Assembly (NCBI GenBank): GCA_019614645.1
Contig: JABWDB010000009.1
Coordinates: 3,577,501 to 3,641,500 of the forward strand
DNA length: 64,000 nucleotides
From: Stratiolaelaps scimitus
Lineage: Eukaryota; Arthropoda; Arachnida; Mesostigmata; Laelapidae
Direction: 5' to 3'
Each line of letters opens with the position of its first letter. The stretch's first letter is position 1. A model generated the notes under the pieces. It saw only the letters and a list, made by a program, of their open reading frames with translations, did not search any database and was not told the origin of the DNA. Positions 12,201 to 25,000 of the stretch are shown in pieces. Position numbers and translations under genes: made by a program.

Positions 12201-13600
12201 ACAAAGACTTGTGATATTCGTTCGGCGGACGATTGGTGAAGGTATAGCTTATGATGATAATAGTAATAATAATAATAATACTAATAACGGTATGCCACAA
12301 CCAATGAAGCGACAACTCTAAATTTTTGAAACTCTTCCGAATGTGTTATCTATCTATAGACATCTATCTTGGCCGGTCTCATATGAACAATGCGATTCGC
12401 CAACTTGTATCATAGATAAGTATTTCTATAAGCAATTAAAATAGTGATGTTTGCATTTACTCCCTCATTAACTCGTTTCACGTATTGTTCCCATAAAACA
12501 AAGAATTATATTAACCGATACTCGCTATTATAAACGCCTAAACCAATAGTTTATCAGAATTAATAATAATAATAATACCAGCAGCAGCAGCACTATTAGT
12601 ACGCCAGTCATTAACAGCTCTCAATGTGGACGGAGTTCCTTCTCCAAGTATCGCATTGACGCAGTTATTCTTGGCGTTCGACTTCGGCCACAATCGAAAA
12701 CACATAAGCAGCATATGTATACCGCATCGTAGTGTGGCGGCAGCTGCCACAATTATGTTGTCGTCCGTCGATTGACGTCAGCGTCTACCATTCAATATAC
12801 ATTGTTGTATCCTCCACGTGCTATAATAAATCACTTTCAGCCATTTTCCGTCTTGTCGATACCACCCAGTCAAATGCAGATGTATTTCTCTCGACGTATT
12901 TATTATATTGTGTACGGGACTGCCTACGATATCAATGGACTCCGTGACATTGCGCCATCCATCTGTACATGCACCTATACTCGGAACTTGCGCCGGCTGT
13001 CAAAACGAATGTCGACGGTCAAACACGAAGAATCACGGAGAAAGTCCACCTAAGTTACTTTGACATTGCGATTATGTTATTGTGGAATAGCGTACGCGAT
13101 CATTGTCAACGATGATGACAAGCGTCTCTACCGTGTCTACGCGCATTCGCTTGGCGTGAACGCAACAGCCACGGCATGGAGGCATATGTATTGTGTCGCC
13201 AATCATTGTGTATGCTATAATGACTACGATAATCATTCGAATGGCGGTGATTACGCGCACAGCAGCGATCCAACTTCACCAACGCCCTGTACATATATAT
13301 ATATATATATATATTTATATATTTTTTCGCTTGTGATAAGCCAATTAGAACACCTCAATATTTTACCACACATCATATCATTGGGGTTTGATTTCTGCGA
13401 AACCAATCAAGCTAACGTTTCGAAAGCTCTTCCATTATTAACGCGTTGTTACTACGCCATATTACAGAATATAAATAGAGAGCTTGGTAGTAGACGTAAT
13501 CGCAAAACACGTAATCTATACTAGGTAGCTTGCAATACCGCCTATGACAGCAATAGCGATAGCTTTTCACTGAGGCACGCTCACCATATATATAGGCTGG
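9210..13600. other. Non-coding stretch
   Basis: No gene is supported. A short - strand frame near 10981-11217 ends in a Gly-rich peptide encoded by a GCC-type repeat, and other frames are short. Simple repeats include an ATA/AAT run near 12256-12290, an AAT/CAG run near 12560-12592 and a (TA)n tract near 13289-13321. Confidence 0.45.
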
Positions 13601-14136
13601 TGGCTATCTTCTATTCTGCAGAGTCTTCGTCACGATTCGACTTCTTTGTATTTTGTTATCAGCAGTTGCCGATGTGCAGACCTCTTCTCCGCCATGAACT
13701 CGGTTCTCTTCAAAGCAGCTTCGATCGACTTGATCTCGGGCGAATTTTTTCGGCCGTCTGCAAATCTGAGCCTCGTTTCGTTCATGAATTCTACATCCGA
13801 TGTGTCCAAGACCGTTATCATTCATAAATATACAAGAATATTTCGAGCAAACTCACATTGTTGATCACCTCTTCCCACCGGGTATGGTCCCATTCACGCC
13901 GTAGAGACTTCCAACCGCGTGAATAGAGATCATGGCCTATATAGTTAACCACAAAAGGCGGCATCGGAAGAGCGGGGCGACAACGAAACGAGGAACACCA
14001 CTTTGTAGCGCGTGATCGGATCGATGACCAAACGCGCGAGATCACGTCCTGTCGTTCTCGAAGCGTTTACGCTGTTGGTAGAAAGAGAACCCCCTATGTG
14101 TGATACTTGATACGCGGCACGTGGTGGACTGGCTTC

Positions 14137-14198
14137 ACTCACGAATGACTGTCATATGATATGATATATATATATATCATATGACTGTCATTCGTGAG

Positions 14199-14199
<1 letters not shown>
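14137..14199. repeat. Perfect 24-bp inverted repeat around a TA core
   Basis: The arms 14137-14160 and 14176-14199 are exact reverse complements (outer ends ACTCACGAATGACTG and CAGTCATTCGTGAGT). The spacer of 15 bases is ATG followed by a TA run, so the palindrome extends nearly to the centre. A further (TA)n tract of about 30 bases follows at 14200-14233. This resembles the hairpins at 3671-3846 and 52145-52215 in layout, though the arm sequences differ. Confidence 0.8.
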
Positions 14200-14233
<34 letters not shown>

Positions 14234-14536
14234 TAAATGTTGTCAGTGCCTTCGTAGAATTGCCAGCGCAAAAGAGAGCACAGTACTCGTAACTTTCTGA
14301 ACTTGACTAGCAAACGTCAGGCTACCTTCGCGTATTATGTTATAGCTGCGAGTAGTGACTGCGTTTGAATTGTGCGATTGCAATTTCAAAGGGCGTCGCA
14401 CAACCGTTCGGAGTTCGTGTTCAATTCCAGGCGATCGACATCTCCTTCGCATCTGACAATATTTCGTTGAACGATGCGAGCTAAAATCGTTCTCCGAGCC
14501 ACAGCTAGCTGGCTACTTGACCTTTCGAATATTGCC

Positions 14537-14934
14537 TTAGGGATCGGCTTGCTCAGTTTTTTTTCTTCGATTACCATTTACTATGAAACAGAAGGAAAGC
14601 TGTGTACGCCAACTGTGTGAACTCAGCCACAATCTGAGGACTGAAGCGGATACCTGCGGCGGGAGGTAATCTTAATCCAAACGTCGTTTCCGGGGTCGTG
14701 TCGCATAATCGCTCCACAACCGCTGACAAAGCCGAATCTCTTCAGTATTGTCTATGTTAATCTCTTTATTAAAGCTTTGATCGTTCCCACCTGCGTCAGG
14801 TTCGGCGTTTGAATTCGAATCGTTCGTGTTGACCCGCGACCGTTGTACAGCTCACCAATGCGTTCGTTCTGTGTCGCGATTGGTGAGGAGAAACTAATAG
14901 CATAACAATTATTCGCGTTCAATAACTCGCACAT
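14537..14934 (-). CDS. Putative small three-exon gene, unrecognised
   Basis: A phase-consistent model can be drawn on the - strand: exon 14934-14791 from an ATG (48 codons), a 39-base GT-AG intron, exon 14751-14654 (32 codons plus two bases), a 41-base GT-AG intron, and exon 14612-14537 ending in TAA. The product would be about 105 residues, with a middle exon reading FGFVSGCGAIMRHDPGND and a basic tail (NRRKKTEQ). The donors GTGGGA and GTATCC are acceptable. I recognise no family, the introns are far shorter than others in the window, and such a model can arise by chance. Confidence 0.2.
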
Positions 14935-16645
14935 TCGACACGTTGTTCGCTCTGAAACCGCTCGGAAAACACAAATCAAATCTTTCAGGAAGAAAAAAAA
15001 TGAAAATCAATCAGGCTCCCGCAGCACGAGTTAGCGACGATCGGATTCAATCGGCTTCAACGAACACTGCTGACGTGGTCCAGTCCCCCATGCTCTCAGT
15101 GACGACCGCTTCCAGCCACCCTGCGGGTGCCCCAGGGAGCCGGTACGGATAATAACGTGATGTTAATCATATCTGATTAGGCCATCATCGTCATCGGTCT
15201 AATTCGATGCGTAATTCGCGGGTTCGTTTATTGTCTAGGCCACGTAGATCGGCAATAAGCTATCCGCGCGAAGCGGCTCGGAAGGCCACGAACACAGACA
15301 GGCTTCAGCAGCACAGGCCACAATGCGAAGGGGCTGACCTCAACTCTTGGGGCTCCGTGGCGCTCGGCGCATCCCTGCTCGTAGTCGTCCAATCAAAACG
15401 AGTGTTTCAGCCACAGTTTCCCTGCGAGTTTTTCTTCCCAACGATATATCGATACGCATAGATAGATATACGCAGGCCAGCTACACCCATCCAAACACAC
15501 ACGGAGACACATACTGACGCTCACGTACGTATAATGTCTCGCCGTTTTCTTCATCGACTTCACGGCCAACACGGCATTGATTAGCGGCCGACGACTCACG
15601 ACTTCGACTCGGCTCGACCGGTTGGTGGCGCCACGGATTCGGCGGCCGACCCGACGGAGATCTAGCTGGCTGGCTGGCCGTCTGTCTGAGGGCCGATATA
15701 TCGAGCGATGCTTCAGCTCTTTGCAGCAGCAGCAGCAGCGAGATGCTTCAGCAGTAATCATCTGTACACGAACTGTGGTTCCCCTGTGATTTTTTCGCGT
15801 CCGCTTTTCGACGATCTACGACTCTCGAAGCAGAACAACCCAACGCTGCCGGCTAGAGCCGAAGCTTTCACCCGTTGACGATGACACGTAATTACGCTAC
15901 TAGTTATTCGTCCAGACGGAGGCGTGAAACTGCTGAGCTCGGACAACACTGTTATTGCAGTGAGTGGTGCTGCCGCTGCTGCAGCACCACCAGCAGCAGG
16001 AATATCAGATCAGATTAGTCTGTTTGCATTTTCTACCTGTGCTTTGTTCTCTAATACTATTGATGCTCTGCTCCGGGTTACCTCGTATGTCTTAAGGCAT
16101 CTTAAAGTTGCGCGCAATCGCAGACCTATATTAAGCATTTCAAGGTATGGCACGGCTTCATAGACCCGCAGACGTCCCCTAAAAGTGACATGATTGAAGC
16201 GACGGACTGCCGAGGGTAACGGGAGCTGCAACAATGCTCATACGACGATCATAAACAACCACGGAGAAGTAGTGAAGATTATCACGAATCATCAATGAAA
16301 GCCTATCCCAGGGCAATATGTATCTTAGTGATAAGCTGCGGCCGTAGAAGAAACCACATACGTCCAAGCGTTTCTGACGAGAACCTTCCGAAGAATTATG
16401 GCAAAAATGGCGAAGAAATCGACCTGCCTGGTCAAGTGTTCGCTTTGCGCCATCTTGTGATATGTCGAGCATATTTGTATGGCGGGTAGCCTGTGAGTAA
16501 AATATGAGTTTCATGTGTACATAGCAATCACGATCGATTTGAGAACTGACTTTCAATGCAGAAATCAGCGAAATGTTGATCCTCCGATTTGTGGGTGAAC
16601 ACGTTCCCCGACGCGGATCTCGTTGTGTGCTGCATCGAGATACAG

Positions 16646-16725
<80 letters not shown>
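16646..16725. repeat. (TA)n microsatellite with periodic TATTATA interruptions
   Basis: About 80 bases of TA dinucleotides are interrupted twice by an extra T (TATTATA), giving blocks of similar length. Such tracts recur across the window, often beside hairpins or dispersed repeats. Confidence 0.95.
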
Positions 16726-16729
<4 letters not shown>

Positions 16730-17060
16730 CTTATTTATTTGTGAATAAGGGTTTTGTTTAAAAAAATAACCTGTTGAACACGATAATACAGGCAGCAGAT
16801 CGGCCAAGAGAAGTCTTTGACCGTCGATTTCAAAGGCAGCGGACACAGCGGTCAATCTGGAAACACGCGAGCCGAGGGAGCGAACTCAGATGCCGACAGA
16901 AGCACTGATTCGACTTCGGTTGACTGGAACATCAGTTATGAGCTTCACATGAAGGCGCACTAACGCCGTAAGACGACTACTGATGTCTATATGCTTATGT
17001 GATATAGTGTTGCACTGTTCAACGTGCGAGATTAACATTCAATTAACAAGCAAGGATTCT

Positions 17061-17241
17061 GATATATATATATATATATGTCCTAATGTACATGCACTTC
17101 GTTCTTGTTGTGAGCAGCATTTTTCCCAACGATTCGACGATATTTGGAAGCCCACAAAACGTCGTGATTATCGTCTTCCAAATAATAGAAACTTCACTAG
17201 AGATCTTTGTGTGAGTAAGGAGTAATAAATTGAGTAATAAT
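17061..17241 (-). repeat. 180-bp dispersed repeat, copy A
   Basis: This segment is the reverse complement of 33544-33727 with only a few substitutions. Both copies include a TA tract at one end and ATTACTCAATTTATTACTCC at the other. Inside is a small inverted repeat (TATTTGGA...TCCAAATA). Both copies keep an open frame whose peptide contains KISSEVSIIW and GLPNIVESLGKM; the frame is too short for any known transposase. A non-autonomous element is the most likely identity. Confidence 0.8.
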
Positions 17242-19799
17242 ATCATTATTATTTAATAATAATAGAAATAATAATAATTACGAGCAAGAAACTCGTGCTT
17301 GTGGAGAGCTATCCTTCTCGCACTTCACAAAGTAGTTCTAGCAGACGCCGGTAATGGCGGGCGGCCGTTCGCCGAATTCTAATACATTATTCACACAAGC
17401 CCAAATATCGTTTGCCTTGACGCCGATTTTCTCATACTAATGCCGTCTCTCTCTCTTTCTTCCTCTAGTATCGACATATCGAAGCCATTCTACAAAACGA
17501 TCCTGCAGAACACCAAGACACTTCAGCGAAATATTGCGCACGCGACGCAATTCCCACTCGACCTACAGTGCCCATCCTACCGAATTTGTCATCCCGCTAA
17601 AGACTGTCTATCATTGTCACAAGCAGCAGCAGCCGTAGCAGTAATGGTGGTAGCAGAATAATGACGGATGCTCCGTTGTGCTGAAACTGCTCGCGGTCAC
17701 AGGGTCACCTATGTGACGCCGACGGGATCAGTTTGCGTGGAGTCACCACACCAGCTCGAGTTCGAGCGGGGATGACAGCCATCCGATTAAGTGAGTGTCG
17801 TCGACTGGCGTCTATTGTTAGCCCTGCCAATGTCAAAACAAGAGCCGCGCGTCCCCAGCGCCGCCGACGCGATAAGGCCACTTGACCGGGATTAAGCGGC
17901 ATACAGATAGGGTTGGTCAAACTCGAGACTGATGAAGCCGTTGAGGCTTAGCAAGGCTGAACACATCGTCCGCTTGCTGTTGTCTGTTCGAAATCGAATT
18001 GCAACATCGAACATTATGACCTCTATCTCAACACTGCCGTCAGCGCGGACGGCCGCAAGAATACGGTCTGGCTGTAAACAAAAACCGGAGGCCGCAGGTT
18101 ATATGTGGTTGTTTGTTTTTCGTTTTTCGAATCCTGCGGGCCCTGACATATAGAACACTTAAGCGTTGTACAACTGCAGTTTTAGTTGATAAACCAATAC
18201 AATCAATAAAGCTTTTACCATTTATGGAGCCATCCCCACTGTGACTTTCCGCCACAGAAGCCATATTCGAGCAGGCACTCACACACACACACACACAGAC
18301 ACTCGTGCATCAGTTAGCATTGGATAGAAGCCAGCCTGAAGCCAGCCTCCGGAAAGGTATCGATCTCTCCGTCACTCACATGATGACGCGGTACCGGATC
18401 GCGTACCATGGCCACCTTATACATACCACTGATTCGACAGGCGGAGCAATGTCATGATGCCAGGGAAGGCGAGCATATGCAGATGCACTCGACCATCGTC
18501 AACTGATTATTCGGCTAGAGAATCGAACGGAACGCATCGGATCAGATCTGCTCTGCGGTTCTCGTGGACCCGAATCACGAGCATCGATGTGATCATGGCC
18601 AATAACAACTATCGCCATACGGTCGCTATATCGTCCGCCTACGGTGAAGTATAGTTTATCATCGTTTGCCGCGACTGAATGGGCGAACTCATTCTTGAGC
18701 TCTTGCTAGAGAGTCTTTCTCTCCGCGCTCGAGAGCTGCTCGCACGAGCTCCTGCTGCGGCTGCTGTTCAAAGAGAGCCGGCGTCCTGCACTCAGGATCA
18801 TTATACTACTATTATATTTCTACGAGTAATGTTACATCCGACGCGATTGACACCTAACACGGCAGCCCAGCCCACAGGGGTCAGCTTACTGCCGACCGGC
18901 TCGCGTGAGTCTCGCGACTCCCCCAATACCTGAGGGTGAGGCAAGATGCAATATCGACTCATCGTTCGATGCCAAGACAGACATTATAACACGATAACGC
19001 ACACTTATATTGTGGGAGTGGTTTTGTTCGTGATACCATCATCCTCCAGCTATCAGCCATTGGTAGAAGCCACCGGACGCGGCAAGACGACCTCTTCTTA
19101 TCGATTCGCATACCCTGAATCAGCGTAGGTATTCGCTCTGTAGCAGGAAACACTACCACCATCACCACCACCACCGCCACCATTAACTTTGTTGCAGTAG
19201 ATGTAATAGCGGTAGTAGTGGTATTATCAGCGGAGTGGAGGTTCATGTTCGCCGGCTCACAGCGTCCCTGATCGTGATAGCTATTACGACAGCGACATAA
19301 GTTGTCACATGATTGTCGACATTCGTATCTGGACATGGTTTATGCGATCGGGTACGTATAGCTGAGACGAGAGAAGTTACTTTAGGTCTCTGTTTCGGTG
19401 GGTAAAGATAGACAAAGCCCAGATCGCGCGCAATTCGTTGGTGGTTGCTCGCTAGATTGGTCGGTCGGTCGGCCTGCCGGCCCTCGTCGTTATCGCCCGT
19501 TGATCATCCTTCAAACAAGTAGGAAAACATTATGGTAGAACAGGCGATGTTCGTAATCAATCGGCGCGCGCGCAAGAGAGAGAGAGAGAAAATTAGAGCT
19601 AGCATGATTTGAATCATTCGAAGTATCCATTGGCCACTAGGCTATATGTGTTTCGGCGAAGGTTCCGACGGCAATAAGAGCAGATCAGACCGGCGCGTAT
19701 GTTTGTTTAGCCGTCCCGTCCGCGCGATGCCTGGCCCTAAAAACAGGCTCAAATTCAGTCCACCGTAGCGCTAACCTATTATAATACAGCATTTGTAGA

Positions 19800-21010
19800 C
19801 GCACAAACGACTTCTGCTGCCCGTGCAGCCAGTCGCATTTACAGCGCGCGAGGGGCCAACCGCTCACGTATACTTTTCCTTCTCTTCCCGGCTGTTATCC
19901 TTGTGGTCATTTGTGTTTCCTGTGGCCGTCCGCTCGGTCGGTCATCCCCTCATCTGCGTGGTCTGGTGCGGCGCGGCGTCGATGGTCGCTCGACAACAGC
20001 CGCGCACCAGCATCCGCGGCGTCGCCGCCGCCGCCGCCGCCGTTCAGCCAACCAGCAGTCATATGACTTAGCTGATGTTGGCATCACTTTGTATCGTTTG
20101 TTGATTTGTCGGCCGTCAGTTGGCGGGCGCCACTGAGCGCGCTGGGCTAGAGCGGGATCGCCGATGACGGCCATGGCTGGCGGCAAGCCGCGCCCGGCTC
20201 AGCCGAGTGAAGTATCACGTTCTGTATGCGTGTGCATGTGTCCGACCTTGGCAATGTCTGTGTGTCGGCTTGCTCGCGAGCTGGCTGATGCGGTGCTATC
20301 CGATAGAATGCAAGTGCCGCCGAGAGCCAACTGCCTCTGCTGTTGTAGCCGCCGCCGTCACCGTCAGCATTACCACACAACATCAACAAGAGCCATCGTC
20401 GTTGCTCCTGGCAGGCACGGATGGAATAGAGGCAGTCGAGGCTGTGTGACGCTTGCGCCGATTCCAGCCACCGCCGCCGCTGCCACTGGAAGGGTACCGC
20501 CGTTTTGCGAACGGCGACAAAACTGTTGCAGCAACAGCAGCAGCAGTTGCAGGCGAGACGGCCGCAAGCATCATATCATCATCGCCGCTGAATCGGCCGA
20601 CGACGCCGAGTAGCGTAGCAGTGTCAAGAGGACAGCATCGAGTGCTGCACGCACGGCCACAGTCGAACAGTGTTCCCGTCAGCGACGTCAACATCAGCAG
20701 CGTACGATGGCTCGCCTCGAATCGAGTCGAGTCGACGATCGCCGTCGACAGCAGCAGCAGCTGCCCCTGCCGCTACCGTTGCTGCAGAAACGATTGCAGA
20801 TCGCGCTCATTTCGGTGGGACGTCATGGGCAACCGTTGCACTATAGAGCACTTAGCGACGATAGTTGTTGTTGTGGTGATATGCCTCGGGATAACAGAGG
20901 GAACTGACTGCTAGTATAGATGCCACTAAAGGGGATTGGGACTCTGCCGAGTACGCATCGAGATATATATATATATATATTTGTGTGTATCGGTATACTA
21001 TATAATTGCA
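19800..21010. other. GC-rich, CAG/GCC-repeat block
   Basis: Many frames are open on both strands (for example + 20164-20613 and + 20453-20914) because of GCC, CAG and CGG triplet runs. Peptides are Arg/Ala/Ser-rich and show no domain. A CpG-island-like promoter or 5' leader of a nearby gene is plausible. A short (TA)n run at 20963-20981 ends the block. Confidence 0.35.
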
Positions 21011-23360
21011 GCTAGAATGTGCTTGAGTATAGCAAACGCCGGGGAGCAGTCGAACGAGCATTACCAAGAAACAGAAACAGAGGCTGCACGACAGTTGTAG
21101 GCAACTGTGTACCGTGCAATCACCAAGCTCCTCGTGTGCCGTCGCGCTAGACACGACTGGCACGAGAGTTCCTGATACAAGGGATCGAACAAACAATGAT
21201 AGAGTGAATCGACTCCCCCCCCCCCATGGCGGTAAGATTATTCACACGAACGGTTGTATATGATAAATAATGCCGTTTCAAGTACCACGATACAAGCGGC
21301 GGCGTCGTTCCTGCACGGGGTAGCAAAGAACATATTTCAGAAAAATTCCAGCTGTTGCATTAAGTGTTCGCCACACCTAACCTAACGATACGTAAACGAA
21401 TGTGTCCGCCTCAGCAGCAGCAGTAGCAGCAGCGCGTTCCGAAGCACCAGTAAAACAAATAATGCAGCATCGCCAATGCGGTACCGTGGACGTTAAATGT
21501 TGGCTGAGAGTCAGCCCGAAAAAGTTTAGTTTAGCATCGCCAATGCGTAGGGTGGTATGTCGCGTTGAAGAATACTTCTGCTTCGTTATGCTTATATAAT
21601 AGAAGATGGTGCGAGGTGTAACAGGCTGCTAAAAATTGGGAAAAAATATGATTCACTGTTTCTGCTCTGCCTGATATGAATTAGGACAAGAGAGCAAGAT
21701 ATTATAACCGGATGGAAAATGAACGAATGATCGGGAAATATGCATTTCGAATGGATTGGACCCAGCGAGATACGCAACATTATGCGACAACATCACTACA
21801 TATCCATGCCAATTACAGAAGCCTCATACATAACTCATCGTGGAACAAAGCACTGAGATCGCTCAACTAAACCTTACGAAGAAACAATTGTCCTTGATAC
21901 CTAAAGTTTGAAATGGAGGCAAAGTACGATGATCAATTGAAGCGTATTGTCCATCAGTGTCCTATTCGCTGGATGCGAAATTGGCATTCGGCATCCGATA
22001 GTCGTGTCTCTCTCGTGGCTTTGATCGACGCTTCGTTCACAGTAGCGAGAACGGCTCCCAGCTAGCGCGTAGTGATCAAATGACAAATATACACAGCACG
22101 GATGGGACGGTACGCGCAGACGTTTCCTCATACCATCAACGGTTGGACAAAGCAGTTGGGCAGATGTAGCTGCTTTCCATCTGGAGCAACAACAACAACG
22201 GTGCAACTCGACCCGCTCTTTGTTTCTTATCTCTAAACCTATATTGTTCCTGTACACGATAAACTTGCGTCCTGTACGTCTATCAATCTGCTATCAACCC
22301 CGACCAAATTCCCGCTGTCATTCTCCATGTGGCAGAATCGGGCAGCGTCAACAGATCGGGCACCGACGACGACGCCTTTTCGGTGACGCAGTGACACAGC
22401 TTGACACAACAGAGTATAATGGAACAGGAAAAACTATTGGCGAGAAATGAGGGGCTCGGGGGTTGAACATTGGCGCACCGATGAATTGATGGTGCGCGGC
22501 ATCCCCAAGGAGGACTTCTCTACGACGACCTCGTCGTCGTTGTCGCTATCGGCGCCGCGCTGACAAGAGCCGCCTCTTGTTCCAACAGTTCAGATTAGCA
22601 GGCGCGGGCGAATCGAGACGGAACGGAACGCATCGAGATAGAAAAGCGAGCAGGGACGCGAGCTAGGCTGGCGCTCACACACAGATATATTGAATCACAG
22701 ATATTTAATGAGGAGCCGAATTGGCGGCCGTAAACGGCGACGCCGTTCGCCACGCGGCGTCGTGGTTCGCTACATCGGCGTTTGTGTCAACGTGTACGCG
22801 CTGTTTTCCTGTTGACGAAAAGCAGCATAACGCTAGACCAAGTGTGATTACACAGCAGTTGTAGCCGCGCCTCTTACTCAAAGTATTTCGATGCATATAT
22901 CATTATTATTATTATTATCATCATCATCCGCCAATGCGTAATAACTCTCCGACAGTACGTTCCTCGTAGTTCGTACTCGCTTACTAGTAGAATCATCCAC
23001 TATTCTACCACTGCAGTTCACCCATTCAACTGTCTTCGTTGGCGTTCTCGATTGGTTTACCAAACTATCATAGCCTTGCTAGCTTCGTTTACTGTTGGAT
23101 GTCAGACTATTATGCACGTGGACGCGGACGGAGCAGAACTCGCCTATGATTATATGTATGGTACGTACTATTCCCATATTGCATGTTCTTCTATTCTACA
23201 ATAGGAGCCATCGTAGATCGCGGCCGCGGGAACGATAGCGATCGTCAACACTCAACCGATGGCTGAGCGGTGTGACTGCCATCTATTTCATTGAGCTGTT
23301 CGTCTCTCTCCGCCACAGTGGCGCACAAGTAGGGCCGACGAAGCGGTCTCTTGCCGTTCC
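21011..23360. other. Non-coding stretch
   Basis: No gene is supported. The stretch has a poly-C run near 21216-21225, short CAG runs near 21411-21432 and an ATT run near 22900-22919. Open frames are short and show no splice-consistent arrangement. Confidence 0.45.
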
Positions 23361-23390
23361 ATATATATACAAATATATATATATATATAT

Positions 23391-23465
<75 letters not shown>
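23361..23465. repeat. Long (TA)n microsatellite
   Basis: A tract of about 105 bases is almost pure TA with two AC/CA interruptions near its left end. It separates AT-richer DNA from the GC-rich block to its right. Confidence 0.95.
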
Positions 23466-23466
<1 letters not shown>

Positions 23467-25000
23467 CGGTGTGATGGAGTAAAATAGCACCAGCAGCAGC
23501 AGCAGCAGTGGTGCTCGTAGTGCCGGTCGCTGTGGTAAAGAGGGCACCGTAGTAGCAACAGTCGCCGCCGCCGCCGCCGCCGTAGCAGCAGCAGGAGACG
23601 CGCGGGCCAGACAACGTCATCTGAGCACCGAACAGAAGACGGCCACGAGACCAACCGAGCAGGCAACCAACCAACCAACCGCCGCTGCCGCTGCCGCCGC
23701 CGCCACTTTAGCCGGCACGACCACACGAAAGCGAATGGATTCTCACTCCACAGGGTTCTTGTTGTTCCCTGGGACGCTCGTTCTCTACGCGCAACTTACT
23801 GTGCTGCTGCCAACTCGGCGGCAGCACTGCCACTATGTGCGCCACTCCAGCCACTCAACGCCGGCCGACCGGCCGACCGACCGACCCACCGGCTGTGCAC
23901 GAGAGCGCAAGAGACGAAGTCATACAGCGGCAACGACGCCGGCGACGATGAGGAACCCTATGAAAATGTTGTTGTTGTTGTTGTTGTTGATGCTGCTGCT
24001 GCTGCTGCTGCTGCTGCATCCATCCCGCGTCCGTCACACCGTTACATTTGGCGCCGCTGCCAGCATCGGATTCTGCAGACGAGGCCAGTAGAATCGAGCA
24101 GAAGTGGCTCTGTTCGTTGCGGCAAGCGAAGACGACGACGACGATGAGGAGGAGGAGGTTGCGGCGAGGGAAAACACGACAAGGTGCCTCGATCGTTTCG
24201 TCTGTCTCTTCAGATTTCCTCGCTTCGCTTTTCGGCAATCGCAGCAGCAGCAGTAGCAGCAGCTACGCCAACAACAGCATCAGCAAAATGCAACCCAACA
24301 GCCGTTGGGTTGCAATGCAACCCGTACCGTTGCCTATCGAGGCCCTGCACAGCGACAGCAGCATCTTTTGCTGCTCTGGTACCATCAGCAGCAGCAGCAG
24401 CCGCAGCAGCGGCGGCGGCGGCGGCGGCGGCCGGCAACGGGACCCGCAAACAAGCAGATAGTGCAGCAGGGCAGCTGCTGAGGCAGCCGCCAGTGAGTGA
24501 ATAAGCGCGGCCAACCCGCTTTCAGGGGTCAGGACTCCCGAGGAGGACTGCCACCACCAGCAGTACTAGTAGTTGTAGTACTACGCGATGTCGACGTTGA
24601 TGCGCCGTCCTGTAGTGGCCGTGGCGGCGGTTGCGGCTACGACGGAACGGTGGCGGCGGCGGCGGCGGCATCGGCGGCCGCTGCCAACTCGGTCGGTCTG
24701 TTTCGAAGCGGTTTGCTTCGTTGGCGAATGATGCTCGTCGTCTATCGGCTCGAGTTGTGCCTCGGCACAACAACGCTAACCGTCTCGCCGAGTCACATGA
24801 CTAATCGGTGACAACGCAGGTTCGCCATAGGCTGGACTGCGGCTCGGGCCCGGGCCACGATTACTCGGACCGCGGTCCGAGTCGGGCTGCTGCCAGCCGA
24901 CGCGCGGGTACACAGGCCAATAGAGCCCATGCAGAGGGTAGCTGTTGGCCGACCGGCAGTCAGTCCATCGCGTCCGCTCACGGCATGAGCCAAATGAGCT
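23466..25000. other. GC-rich block dense in triplet repeats
   Basis: The block contains CAG runs (23489-23508), GCC runs (23564-23582, 23690-23703), a joined GTT/CTG run (about 23967-24018), CAG then GGC runs (24386-24431) and CGG runs near 24650-24670. Frames of 100-147 codons are open in both directions but encode only homopolymeric Ser, Gln, Ala, Gly or Leu stretches. It is likely non-coding promoter or leader DNA. Confidence 0.4.

Larger units (their letters stand above)
15160..19780. other. Non-coding stretch with microsatellites
   Basis: No gene is supported. The stretch contains a CAG run near 15725-15741, an interrupted (TA)n array at 16646-16725, the dispersed repeat copy at 17061-17241, AAT-rich sequence at 17222-17280 and an (AG)n run near 19574-19590. 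Open frames are short, and those across TA tracts encode only Tyr-Ile alternation. Confidence 0.45.

Noticed and set aside
13630..13821. Mitochondrial ribosomal protein mL52, suggested by a FADGR motif
   Set aside because: Only the short motif fits; flanking residues and the expected upstream exon do not match and the phase does not join the neighbour.
24048..24461. 137-codon frame rich in Ser and Gly
   Set aside because: The runs derive from CAG and GGC repeats; several other frames on both strands are equally open.
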